From an uncultured Marinicella sp. (lineage in GTDB: Bacteria; Pseudomonadota; Gammaproteobacteria; Xanthomonadales; Marinicellaceae), in the NCBI GenBank assembly GCA_947502925.1, contig CANNBS010000003.1, positions 248,001 through 312,000 of the forward strand: 64,000 nt of DNA, in the 5' to 3' direction. Both the position numbers and the translations under genes were made by a program. Positions within the stretch are counted from its first letter, which is position 1, and each line of letters starts with the position of its first letter. Under the pieces are notes generated by a model that searched no databases, was not told the origin of the DNA, and saw nothing but the letters and a program-made list of their open reading frames with translations. Below, one piece after another: positions 8,385 to 16,035 of this stretch.

Positions 8385-9047
8385 ATGCTCACCGATGATG
8401 CTTTTGTACTGCATAAAATCAACTATAAAAACAGTAGCGAGATTGTCAAATTACTGACCCGTCAGCATGGTCGCATTGATGCGGTCGCCAAAGGCAGTCG
8501 TGGCAAAAAATCACCCTTCAAAGGTCATTTACAACCCTTTATTGAAACCACCATCAGTTGGCAGGGCCGACAAGATTTAAAAACCCTCACCCAAGCCGAA
8601 CAATCAGGCCTGGTCGGTAAACCGGATTATCTTAACCAGGTGGCCATGCTTTATTGTAACGAGCTGTTATTGTTACTGAATATGGATGAAGAGCACAGTA
8701 CCGCTGTTTATCCGATTTATCGGGATTTAATTAAATCACTGTATGACAATCAGCCTGTGGCCTTGTTATTGCGGTATTTTGAACTGAATTTATGTGCATT
8801 AAACGGCTATGCGCTGAGTATAGACGAAGAAATGGCTGATAATACCGCCCTGATGTTCCAGCCTGATCACGGCTTGGTAGTCAGTCAGGCGGATAAATTT
8901 TGTACTGCGGGTACTTTCAGACGATTTGTGAATCACAAGGCCTTGACCGACGATGAAGTGCGTGGGATAAATCGCTTATTTCGCCCGGTGGTTAATCACC
9001 TGGTGGGCGGTCGGCCAATTCGCAGTCGCGAATTGTTACGCCGCTAA
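8385..9047 (+). CDS. recO: DNA repair protein RecO
   Basis: A RecFOR-pathway mediator that helps load RecA onto SSB-coated single strands and anneals complementary strands. The N-terminal OB fold begins DDAFVLHKINYKNSSEIVKLLT, and the helical C-terminal domain ends with the family-like HLVGGRPIRSRELLR. The 220-residue length is slightly short compared with E. coli (242). Cysteines are scattered and no zinc-finger CxxC pair is seen, as in enterobacterial RecO. It is the last gene of the rnc-era-recO unit. Confidence 0.92.
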   Translation: MLTDDAFVLHKINYKNSSEIVKLLTRQHGRIDAVAKGSRGKKSPFKGHLQPFIETTISWQGRQDLKTLTQAEQSGLVGKPDYLNQVAMLYCNELLLLLNMDEEHSTAVYPIYRDLIKSLYDNQPVALLLRYFELNLCALNGYALSIDEEMADNTALMFQPDHGLVVSQADKFCTAGTFRRFVNHKALTDDEVRGINRLFRPVVNHLVGGRPIRSRELLRR

Positions 9048-9125
9048 AGCATTTACCGCAACACGGATTTGGGCTTTTATCAGTGCAATCAGTTATAATG
9101 GCTGGTTTTAAAACAGCCATCATTC

Positions 9126-11012
9126 ATGTCGATTAAAAAAATACTGATTGCCAACCGGGGTGAGATTGCAGTGCGCATTATAGACACCTGTCGTCACTTA
9201 GGTATCCGCACTGTGGCGGTCTATTCTGACGCCGATCGTTATTCTAAAGCTGTCAATATGGCGGATGAAGCGGTTCACTTAGGCGGTGTGGCTTTATCGG
9301 ATTCTTATTTAAATGGCGATAAAATTATTCAGGCCGCCAGGGATTGTGAAGCCGACGCCATTCATCCTGGTTATGGGTTTTTATCCGAACAAGCTGATTT
9401 TGCTCAGCAGGTGGACGAAGCGGGTCTAACCTTTATCGGTGCACCGGCTGAAGCGATGCGCTTAATGGGCTCAAAATCAGCCGCCAAAAAAACCATGTTG
9501 GCCGCCGATGTGCCCTGCGTACCGGGTTACCAGGGCGATGACCAGGACAGTGCTTTATTATCTAAAGAGGCTGATAAAATTGGTTTTCCAATCCTAATTA
9601 AAGCAGTTTCCGGGGGTGGCGGTAAAGGCATGAAAATTGTTGAATCGGCCGATGAATTTGAAAAACAACTGAGCTCTGCCCAACGCGAAGCCCGAAACGC
9701 CTTTGGCGATGACCGGGTTATTTTAGAAAAATACATCACCCGACCTAAACACATTGAAGTGCAGGTTTTTGCCGACGCTCTTGGTAACGTGGTGCATTTA
9801 TTTGAACGCGATTGTTCGACCCAGCGTCGCTATCAGAAAATTATTGAAGAAGCACCAGCTGCTGATTTAGATGATAAGGTGCGTCAAGCCATGCACCAGG
9901 CAGCGGTACAAGCCACTCAGGCGATTGATTACCGTGGCGCCGGCACCATTGAGTTTATACTTGATGGTGAGCAGTTTTATTTCATGGAAATGAACACCCG
10001 TTTGCAGGTGGAACATCGGGTGACTGAGTTAATCACCGGTGTCGATCTGGTGGCCTGGCAAATTGCAGTGGCCGAGGGTCAGCCTTTACCCAAGAAACAA
10101 GCTGAGATTCAATGCCACGGCCATGCCATTCAGGCACGGGTTTATGCCGAAGATGCCGACAATGATTATTTACCATCCACCGGTCTGATTGAATACTTAC
10201 AGTTTCCTGTCGAAGAAAAAGGTCTGGTGGACTCCGGTGTGCGTGCCCATGACAGCGTCAGTATTCATTACGATCCCATGATTGCTAAACTGGTGGCCTG
10301 GGGTGAAGATCGCGCTACCTGTATTCAGCGTATGCAGCATATGCTGAATCACAGCGTGGTGTTTGGCGTGACCACCAATATAGCCTTTTTATCGGCCATT
10401 ATCGACAGTGATGATTTTAAACAACATGAAATTTACACCAACAGTTTAGACAACAAATCCATTGATTTAAAACACAAGATACCACCGGCCGTCTGGGCCA
10501 TCCTGGCTGATTATTTATATAAAGAAAGCAACAGCCACAGCATGTGGCATCAGGCCACCGGCTGGCGAATGCAGCAATCCCGGGCGCTGACCATTACTGT
10601 CAACAGCCATGACAACAAAGAACAGCATCAGGTAGAAATAAACGATGATGGTTTTTTAGTCGATGGCCAATTTCATTACCAACCCACAGCAGATGATGTC
10701 TGTTACAAACACCGGCATTTTGTCCAGGTAGTCCATCACAACCAACGCCACAGTTTTCAACTGCCTAATCATGATGTGCAAGCCGTGGCCTCTGATGCCA
10801 ACGCACTGTATGCACCGATGCCCGGCAAAATCATTGATATTAAAGTCAGCGAAGGCGAGCAGGTGAATCAGGGCGATACATTGTTGATTATGGAAGCCAT
10901 GAAAATGGAGCTGGCGATTAAAGCCGAACGAGATGGTGAAATTAAAGCCCTGTCAGTGGCGGTGGATAATCAGGTCAAAGCCGATGATATATTGGTGGAG
11001 TTAGTGCCATGA
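9126..11012 (+). CDS. Biotin-dependent acyl-CoA carboxylase alpha subunit (probably methylcrotonyl-CoA carboxylase)
   Basis: A 628-residue fused biotin carboxylase and biotin carrier. Residues 1-445 carry the biotin carboxylase fold: KILIANRGEIAVRI, the ATP-grasp glycine loop VSGGGGKGMK, and the active-site EMNTRLQVEHRVTE. The C-terminal carrier domain holds the biotinyl lysine in EAMKMEL (Lys about 593). The middle region is the alpha-beta linker domain of methylcrotonyl-, propionyl- or geranyl-CoA carboxylases. Because HMG-CoA lyase, the next leucine-degradation enzyme, follows with a four-base overlap, 3-methylcrotonyl-CoA is the likeliest substrate. The required beta subunit is not in the window. 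A TATAAT at 9094-9099 may be its -10 element, with no convincing -35. Confidence 0.88.
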   Translation: MSIKKILIANRGEIAVRIIDTCRHLGIRTVAVYSDADRYSKAVNMADEAVHLGGVALSDSYLNGDKIIQAARDCEADAIHPGYGFLSEQADFAQQVDEAGLTFIGAPAEAMRLMGSKSAAKKTMLAADVPCVPGYQGDDQDSALLSKEADKIGFPILIKAVSGGGGKGMKIVESADEFEKQLSSAQREARNAFGDDRVILEKYITRPKHIEVQVFADALGNVVHLFERDCSTQRRYQKIIEEAPAADLDDKVRQAMHQAAVQATQAIDYRGAGTIEFILDGEQFYFMEMNTRLQVEHRVTELITGVDLVAWQIAVAEGQPLPKKQAEIQCHGHAIQARVYAEDADNDYLPSTGLIEYLQFPVEEKGLVDSGVRAHDSVSIHYDPMIAKLVAWGEDRATCIQRMQHMLNHSVVFGVTTNIAFLSAIIDSDDFKQHEIYTNSLDNKSIDLKHKIPPAVWAILADYLYKESNSHSMWHQATGWRMQQSRALTITVNSHDNKEQHQVEINDDGFLVDGQFHYQPTADDVCYKHRHFVQVVHHNQRHSFQLPNHDVQAVASDANALYAPMPGKIIDIKVSEGEQVNQGDTLLIMEAMKMELAIKAERDGEIKALSVAVDNQVKADDILVELVP

Positions 11013-11914
11013 TGAGTTTACCGCAAAGCGTTAAAATTGTCGAAGTTTCGCCCAGAGATGGTCTGCAAAATGAATCCCAGGTTATCGCTGTAAAAGACAA
11101 AGTACAGTTAATCAATGATTTACGCACTGCCGGTGTTAAACACATTGAAGTCACCGGCTTTGTCAGCCCCAAATGGGTGCCTCAGCTGGCGGATGCGCAA
11201 CAAGTGGCCAGTCAATTAGCGCCCGATGAAGATGTTGTCTATTCTGCGTTAACGCCCAATATGAAAGGCTTTGAAGCCGCCATGGACGCTGGCATAAAAG
11301 AAGTGGCGGTATTTACCGCTGCTTCAGAAACTTTTAATCAGAAAAACATTAATTGCAGTATCGAAGAATCCTTCGAGCGCTTTACACCGATTTTAGAGCA
11401 GGCCAAACAACAGGACATAAAAGTCCGGGGTTATGTTTCTTGTGTGCTGGGTTGTCCCTATGAAGGCGACATCGATCCTGAACAAGTGGCCGCAGTCAGT
11501 GAAAAACTGTTCGCCATGGGCTGTTATGAAATCTCTCTAGGCGACACCATCGGTGTCGGCACGCCACTGAAAGCCCAACGAATGTTTAGTCAGGTATCAA
11601 AGCGTATACCAACCAATTCACTGGCGGTGCATTTTCATGACACCTACGGTCAGGCACTGGCCAATATTCTGGCCTGCATCCAGGAAGGCGCCCGTATCAT
11701 CGATGCATCCGTGGCCGGTCTCGGCGGCTGCCCCTATGCACCAGGCGCCAGCGGCAACGTCAGCACCGAAGATGTGGTTTATATGCTGCACGGCATGGAC
11801 ATTAAAACCGGCATAGATCTGGATAAACTGATTTCAGCCGGCCAAAACATCAGCAAAGTCCTGGGTCGTTCTGTGAACAGCAAAGTTGCTAACGCCTGCC
11901 GGTCTTCCACATGA
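11009..11914 (+). CDS. mvaB: Hydroxymethylglutaryl-CoA lyase
   Basis: Splits 3-hydroxy-3-methylglutaryl-CoA into acetoacetate and acetyl-CoA, the last step of leucine catabolism. The TIM-barrel motifs are complete: EVSPRDGLQNE (metal and substrate binding), HFHDTYGQ (metal-binding histidines) and the signature GLGGCPYAPGASGN, whose cysteine (about residue 240) is catalytic, followed by STEDVVYML. At 301 residues it is full length. It overlaps the carboxylase gene upstream and the CsaA-like gene downstream by four bases each, so three genes form one tight operon. mvaB is the Pseudomonas name; hmgL and liuE are synonyms. Confidence 0.95.
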   Translation: MMSLPQSVKIVEVSPRDGLQNESQVIAVKDKVQLINDLRTAGVKHIEVTGFVSPKWVPQLADAQQVASQLAPDEDVVYSALTPNMKGFEAAMDAGIKEVAVFTAASETFNQKNINCSIEESFERFTPILEQAKQQDIKVRGYVSCVLGCPYEGDIDPEQVAAVSEKLFAMGCYEISLGDTIGVGTPLKAQRMFSQVSKRIPTNSLAVHFHDTYGQALANILACIQEGARIIDASVAGLGGCPYAPGASGNVSTEDVVYMLHGMDIKTGIDLDKLISAGQNISKVLGRSVNSKVANACRSST

Positions 11915-12249
11915 AAACCATCAGCTGGCAGGACTTCGAACAGGTTGAACTGCGGGTCGGTACCATAATTGAAGCGGAGGTTTTTAAACAAGCCCATAAA
12001 CCCGCCTATCAGCTAAAAGTGGATTTCGGTGCAGACATCGGCATTAAAAAATCCAGCGCCCAGATTACAGAACTTTATTCCACCGATGAACTCATCGGAA
12101 AACAAGTCATCGCCGTGGTTAATTTCCCGCCCAAACAAATAGGACCCATGATGTCAGAATGCCTGGTCACCGGTTTTTACGATAATGAAGGCGCTGTGGT
12201 CTTGGCTGTTCCTGATAAATCATGTAAAAACGGCGCTAAACTGGGTTGA
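11911..12249 (+). CDS. csaA: CsaA-like tRNA-binding-domain (OB-fold) protein
   Basis: A 112-residue single-domain protein of the EMAP/tRNA-binding family. VELRVGTIIEAE (13-24), IGIKKSSAQIT and the C-terminal MMSECLVTGFYDNEGAVVLAVP match the CsaA pattern. CsaA homologues form dimers with a tRNA- or peptide-binding groove and were described in Bacillus as secretion-linked chaperones; the role in proteobacteria is unclear. It starts inside the HMG-CoA lyase stop (four-base overlap), so it is co-translated with leucine-degradation enzymes, an association I cannot explain functionally. Confidence 0.85.
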   Translation: MKTISWQDFEQVELRVGTIIEAEVFKQAHKPAYQLKVDFGADIGIKKSSAQITELYSTDELIGKQVIAVVNFPPKQIGPMMSECLVTGFYDNEGAVVLAVPDKSCKNGAKLG

Positions 12250-12429
12250 TAGTCTCATTAAGTTTTAGATGGCCATGTCATTTATGTAGCTTTCTCAAAA
12301 GCGAGCATCCATTGAAATTCAAGTCCTTAGACACTATATTTATTGTCAAATAATAATAAGTCCTTAATAAAATGGTGAATAATCCCATTTTTAAGTTTTC
12401 AGAATGATAGAATTTTTTGAGGTGTTACT

Positions 12430-12696
12430 ATGGCCGGCGGTTGGTATAAAGACGGTGCGGTGCAGGATCAGATTGATGCGGATGTGGCGGATGCGGTGGC
12501 GCAGTTAAAACAGCGACAGGCATCAGGACCGAGCTTAAGTCATTGTGAAGAATGTGATGCGCCGATTCCAAAAGCGCGACAGGAAGTCATTCAGGGTGTA
12601 CGCTTATGTGTGGTCTGTCAGGAAGAACTGGATCAGACCAGCAATACCCGTTCCGGATTTAACCGGCGTGGTTCCAAGGACAGTCAGTTACGATAG
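12430..12696 (+). CDS. ybiI: DksA/TraR-type zinc finger protein (YbiI family)
   Basis: An 88-residue protein with the complete YbiI pattern: MAGGWYKDGAVQDQIDADV at the start, four cysteines as CEEC (about 40-43) and CVVC (about 60-63) for one zinc ion, and the conserved end GFNRRGSKDSQLR. It lacks the DksA coiled-coil tip, so it is not a typical secondary-channel regulator; the physiological role of YbiI is not known. A 180-bp AT-rich gap precedes it, with AGGTG shortly before the start. It is followed 15 bp later by the EEP-family gene. Confidence 0.9.
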   Translation: MAGGWYKDGAVQDQIDADVADAVAQLKQRQASGPSLSHCEECDAPIPKARQEVIQGVRLCVVCQEELDQTSNTRSGFNRRGSKDSQLR

Positions 12697-12710
12697 TAAA
12701 TAACATATAA

Positions 12711-13481
12711 ATGATTTTCAAACTGGTCAGTTATAACATTCACCGCGCCATTGGCTTAGACCGGCGTTTTAGTCCGCAGCGAATTGCCGATATATTAAAT
12801 ACGCTGAATGCCGATATTGTGATGCTGCAAGAGGTGGATTATGGTGTACCACGTTCAGATGAGCTGGATTTAGCTGCGACGCTGGCGGATATGTGCGGTT
12901 ATCCCTATCAGGCCACCGGTTATAATGTCAGCTTAAAAAAAGGCTATTACGGCAATGCCACCTTGAGTCGATTTCCGATTGTCGGTGAGACCAACATCGA
13001 TTTAACCGTGGATAACAAGAAAAAACGCGGTTGTCAGCATACCCTGATTGATCTGGATGAATCGCGCAATGACCGGTTGATGCTGGATGTTTTTAATCTG
13101 CATCTGGGGTTATCGGCCAAAGAACGTCAAAAACAGGCCGGTATATTATTTAAATCGCCAGAGTTTTCTAATATTAATCCTGATTATCCCTGCATCGTCG
13201 GCGGTGATTTTAATGATTGGCGCTCTTTATTGCGGGCCTTATTTATTATTGGCCGCGATTTTCAATGCGCCACCGACCGCACCACCATTCGCGGCAATGA
13301 AAAAGCCATTCGTACCTATCCTTCTTTTTCACCGCGAGGCGGTTTGGATCGTATTTATTACCGCGGCGGTCTGAAAGCCCTGAATGCCCATCGCTCAAAA
13401 ATCAAAACCGCCAAAGTCGCCAGCGACCATCTGCCGATTGTGGTCACCTTTGAGTTGTTGAAGAACGGCGAAAAGTCATAG
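12711..13481 (+). CDS. Endonuclease/exonuclease/phosphatase family protein (YbhP-like)
   Basis: A 256-residue EEP-fold enzyme. Visible catalytic features are SYNIHRAIG (N-terminal Asn), MLQEVDYG (metal-binding Glu), NLHLGLSAKERQKQ, GGDFNDW (Asp-Phe-Asn general base region) and the closing SDHLPIVVTF (Asp-His). The pattern matches YbhP and related phosphodiesterases rather than exonuclease III. In E. coli the homologue lies beside a cardiolipin synthase gene; here there is none. No signal peptide is seen, so a cytoplasmic location is assumed. Substrate unknown. Confidence 0.85.
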   Translation: MIFKLVSYNIHRAIGLDRRFSPQRIADILNTLNADIVMLQEVDYGVPRSDELDLAATLADMCGYPYQATGYNVSLKKGYYGNATLSRFPIVGETNIDLTVDNKKKRGCQHTLIDLDESRNDRLMLDVFNLHLGLSAKERQKQAGILFKSPEFSNINPDYPCIVGGDFNDWRSLLRALFIIGRDFQCATDRTTIRGNEKAIRTYPSFSPRGGLDRIYYRGGLKALNAHRSKIKTAKVASDHLPIVVTFELLKNGEKS

Positions 13482-13534
13482 CAGAAGAATCTGGTAATTA
13501 CCATAGTTCGCAGCAGGACAATATTAACCTATAT

Positions 13535-13612
13535 TCTCTGTGTTCTCTGTGCCTCTGTGGTTATCTTCTTTTACTAACCATAAAGTTTGTAAGTTTTATA
13601 AAGAGCACAGAG
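13535..13612. repeat. Dispersed intergenic repeat, copy A
   Basis: The stretch begins TCTCTGTGTTCTCTGTG, continues CCTCTGTGGTTATC, then carries AAAGTTTGTAAG and ends AAGAGCACAGAG, which is inverted relative to the start. The same elements recur at about 15951-16023, 56492-56574 and 58739-58809. The 292-bp gap it lies in (13482-13773) holds no gene, only this repeat and the bidirectional terminator at 13727-13756. Confidence 0.7.
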
Positions 13613-13726
13613 TTGTTTTTTGTACAATTTGTCCTTTGTGGTTCAATTTTTTAAATACAGCGCGATTATTCTCTAATACGCTGGGTACAGGCCTTTGCCG
13701 GCACGGGATGGAGGATAATTGTTCAT

Positions 13727-13756
13727 AAAAAAGGCGGCTCGGTGGCCGCCTTTTTT
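13727..13756 (-). terminator. Rho-independent terminator for the M13 peptidase gene (bidirectional)
   Basis: AAAAAAGGCGGC (13727-13738) and GCCGCCTTTTTT (13745-13756) form a perfect inverted repeat around the loop TCGGTG. The GC-rich core and flanking A/T tracts make it a terminator in either direction. It lies 18 bp past the stop of the minus-strand peptidase gene and 245 bp past the EEP gene. Confidence 0.88.
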
Positions 13757-13773
13757 CTTTAAGGTTAATTTAA

Positions 13774-15813
13774 TTACCAGATTTTGACACGATCTTCCGG
13801 GGGCAGGTACATGCCGTCGCCGGGTTTGACGTCGAAAGCTTGGTAAAACTCCGGCATATTCCGCAGGATACCATTGGTGCGGAATTCAGAAGGCGAATGC
13901 GGATCGGTTTCGATGCGTTTACGCAGCTCTTCATCGCGGTATTTGCGCATCCAGACCTGGGCCCAGCCGAGGAAAAAGCGCTGATCCGGGGTGTAACCGT
14001 CAATCACGCGGTCTGCCGTGTAATTATTTTTAAAGGCTTTGTACGCAATCGCCATACCGCTTAAATCACCGATGTTTTCGCCTTGGGTGAATTCACCTTT
14101 AACATGAACATCATCCAATACGGTGAAGGAATCATATTGCTTAATCAGTTTGGCGGTGCGTTCTTCAAAGCGCTTGCGGTCTTCGTCAGTCCACCAGTTT
14201 TTTAAGTTGCCGTCACCGTCATATTTTGAGCCCTGATCATCAAAACCGTGGCCCATTTCATGACCGATCACGGCGCCGATGCCGCCGTAATTCACGGCTT
14301 CGTCGGCTTCTAAATTAAAGAATGGCGGCTGTAAGATGGCGGCCGGGAACACGATTTCGTTTTTAGTGGGGTTGTAATAAGCATTGACCCGTTGTGGGTT
14401 CATGCCCCATTCGTGGCGGTCAATGGGCTGCCCCAGTTTATCCCGGTTACGTTTGGTTAAAAAGCGGTTGGCTTCCACCAGGTTAGCGATCAAATCATCA
14501 CCTTGAATGGTCATCTCGCTGTAATCACGCCACCGGTCAGGATAACCTACTTTCGGGTTGAATTTTTCGAGCTTCACCAGGGCTTTTTCCTTGGTATCAT
14601 CGCTCATCCAGTCCAGTTCTTTGATGCTGTCGCCATAGGCATCACGCAGGTTTTCAATCATCACATTCATGCGTTGCTTAGCTTCGGGCGGGAAGTGTTT
14701 TTCAACATAGATTTTACCGACCAATTCACCTATTAAGCCATTGACCAGGTTAACGCCGCGTTTCCAGCGGGGTTCCTGTTCCGGGGTACCGGTGAGTACT
14801 GTGCCGTAGAAGTCAAAGCTGGCTTGTTCAAACTCACTGCTTAAATAAGGTGCGGCTGAGCGAATGAGATGCCAGCGGAAATAATCCTGCCACTGATCAA
14901 CATCAAATTCGGTTAATGCTTGGTTGAATGTGTTTAGATAATCAGGTTGTGAGACAATCAGTTGTTCAGGTTGCTCAATCATGCTTTCGCTGAGCCAGGC
15001 ATCCCAATCCAGATTCGGCAGCAGGGCTTTTAATTCACCAAAACTTAATTTGTTATAAGTTTTATCCCGATCACGGTTTTGGATACGTGTCCATTGTCCT
15101 TTAGCCAGAAATTTCTCCATTTGATAGACATTATTCGCCATATCCTGGCTGTCTTCATACTGAGCTAAATCAAACATGGTGGCGATGTGTTTTTTGTATT
15201 TATCGCGAATTTTTTGTGATTGTTCACCTTCTTTAAAATAATAATCACGATCGGGTAAACCCAAACCACTTTGGTTCATATAAACAATATGTGTGTCTGA
15301 TTGTTTTTGGTCTATATAGACATACATGCCAAGCGGTGCAGTGCTGTAAATATCGGCATAAGCCATATAAGCACTTAAATCTGCTTTTGACTGAATGTTA
15401 GCGATGCGGTCCATTTCATCGGCTAAAGGCTGCATGCCAAGTTCTTCTAATCGCTCAGTATCCATCCAGGACGCATAAATATCGGCGATTTTTTGTTCGG
15501 TACTACCGGGTGGATTGTCCTGGCTTGAGACCTCAAGGATAATTTCTTTCACATCCTCTCGGCTTTCATCACCCAATTTGGTGAATGAGCCAAAATTTGA
15601 TTTATCGGCGGGAATTTCAAACGTCTTCAGCCAATGACCATTCACATGGCGATAAAAATCATCCTGTGGACGGATGGATTTGTCCATGTGGTCTAAGGTG
15701 ATGCCTGATTGCACAGAATCTTGCGTGGATTGTGTATCAGCTTGCTTGGTTTGATTGGTTTGGCAGGCCATTAAGGGTAAACAAACGGCTGCCGTGAACA
15801 GTAATTTTTTCAT
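13774..15813 (-). CDS. M13 family metallopeptidase, lipoprotein (PepO/neprilysin-like)
   Basis: A 679-residue zinc endopeptidase. The N-terminus is a lipoprotein signal peptide with lipobox LMAC-Q (cysteine at 17), so the enzyme should be anchored to a membrane facing the periplasm. The M13 N-terminal domain (about 45-430) is followed by the catalytic domain with HEMGH (518-522), the third zinc ligand in GENIGDLSG, NAYYNPTKNEIVFPAAILQ-type substrate-binding residues, and the typical end PPEDRVKIW. It probably degrades peptides rather than folded proteins. It is monocistronic on the minus strand. A 14-bp palindrome GGTTTTATAAAACC lies at 15825-15838, just before the start. Confidence 0.93.
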   Translation of the reverse strand: MKKLLFTAAVCLPLMACQTNQTKQADTQSTQDSVQSGITLDHMDKSIRPQDDFYRHVNGHWLKTFEIPADKSNFGSFTKLGDESREDVKEIILEVSSQDNPPGSTEQKIADIYASWMDTERLEELGMQPLADEMDRIANIQSKADLSAYMAYADIYSTAPLGMYVYIDQKQSDTHIVYMNQSGLGLPDRDYYFKEGEQSQKIRDKYKKHIATMFDLAQYEDSQDMANNVYQMEKFLAKGQWTRIQNRDRDKTYNKLSFGELKALLPNLDWDAWLSESMIEQPEQLIVSQPDYLNTFNQALTEFDVDQWQDYFRWHLIRSAAPYLSSEFEQASFDFYGTVLTGTPEQEPRWKRGVNLVNGLIGELVGKIYVEKHFPPEAKQRMNVMIENLRDAYGDSIKELDWMSDDTKEKALVKLEKFNPKVGYPDRWRDYSEMTIQGDDLIANLVEANRFLTKRNRDKLGQPIDRHEWGMNPQRVNAYYNPTKNEIVFPAAILQPPFFNLEADEAVNYGGIGAVIGHEMGHGFDDQGSKYDGDGNLKNWWTDEDRKRFEERTAKLIKQYDSFTVLDDVHVKGEFTQGENIGDLSGMAIAYKAFKNNYTADRVIDGYTPDQRFFLGWAQVWMRKYRDEELRKRIETDPHSPSEFRTNGILRNMPEFYQAFDVKPGDGMYLPPEDRVKIW

Positions 15814-15892
15814 GGAATTTAGTCGGTTTTATAAAACCATGTTATCTTAACTGGTTTAGGCTTGGTCTGTATGTGTCTTTGGTCATGTTCGG

Positions 15893-16023
15893 AGGACTGA
15901 GGACAAAGGACTGAGGACGGGAGTTAGACTGAGGCTTGCCTATGATTTACCTATCTCTGTGCTCTCTGTGCCTCTGTGGTAATCTTTTTATTTACACAAA
16001 GTTGGTAAAGGTTCTCACTACAC
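15893..16023. repeat. Dispersed intergenic repeat, copy B, with GGACTGAGGACA repeats
   Basis: GGACTGAGGACAAA and GGACTGAGGACGG stand in tandem at 15893-15920. They are followed at 15951-16023 by CTCTGTGCTCTCTGTGCC, TCTGTGGTAATC, ACAAAGTTGGTAAAGGTTC and CACTACAC. These are the same two motif types seen in the other copies. The 222-bp gap between the peptidase and DUF349 genes contains nothing else recognisable. Confidence 0.7.
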
Positions 16024-16035
16024 GCAAAAAGTTTT

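Noticed and set aside
13540..13728. Small open frame after the EEP gene
   Set aside because: Composed of dispersed repeat sequence; no homology or ribosome binding site.
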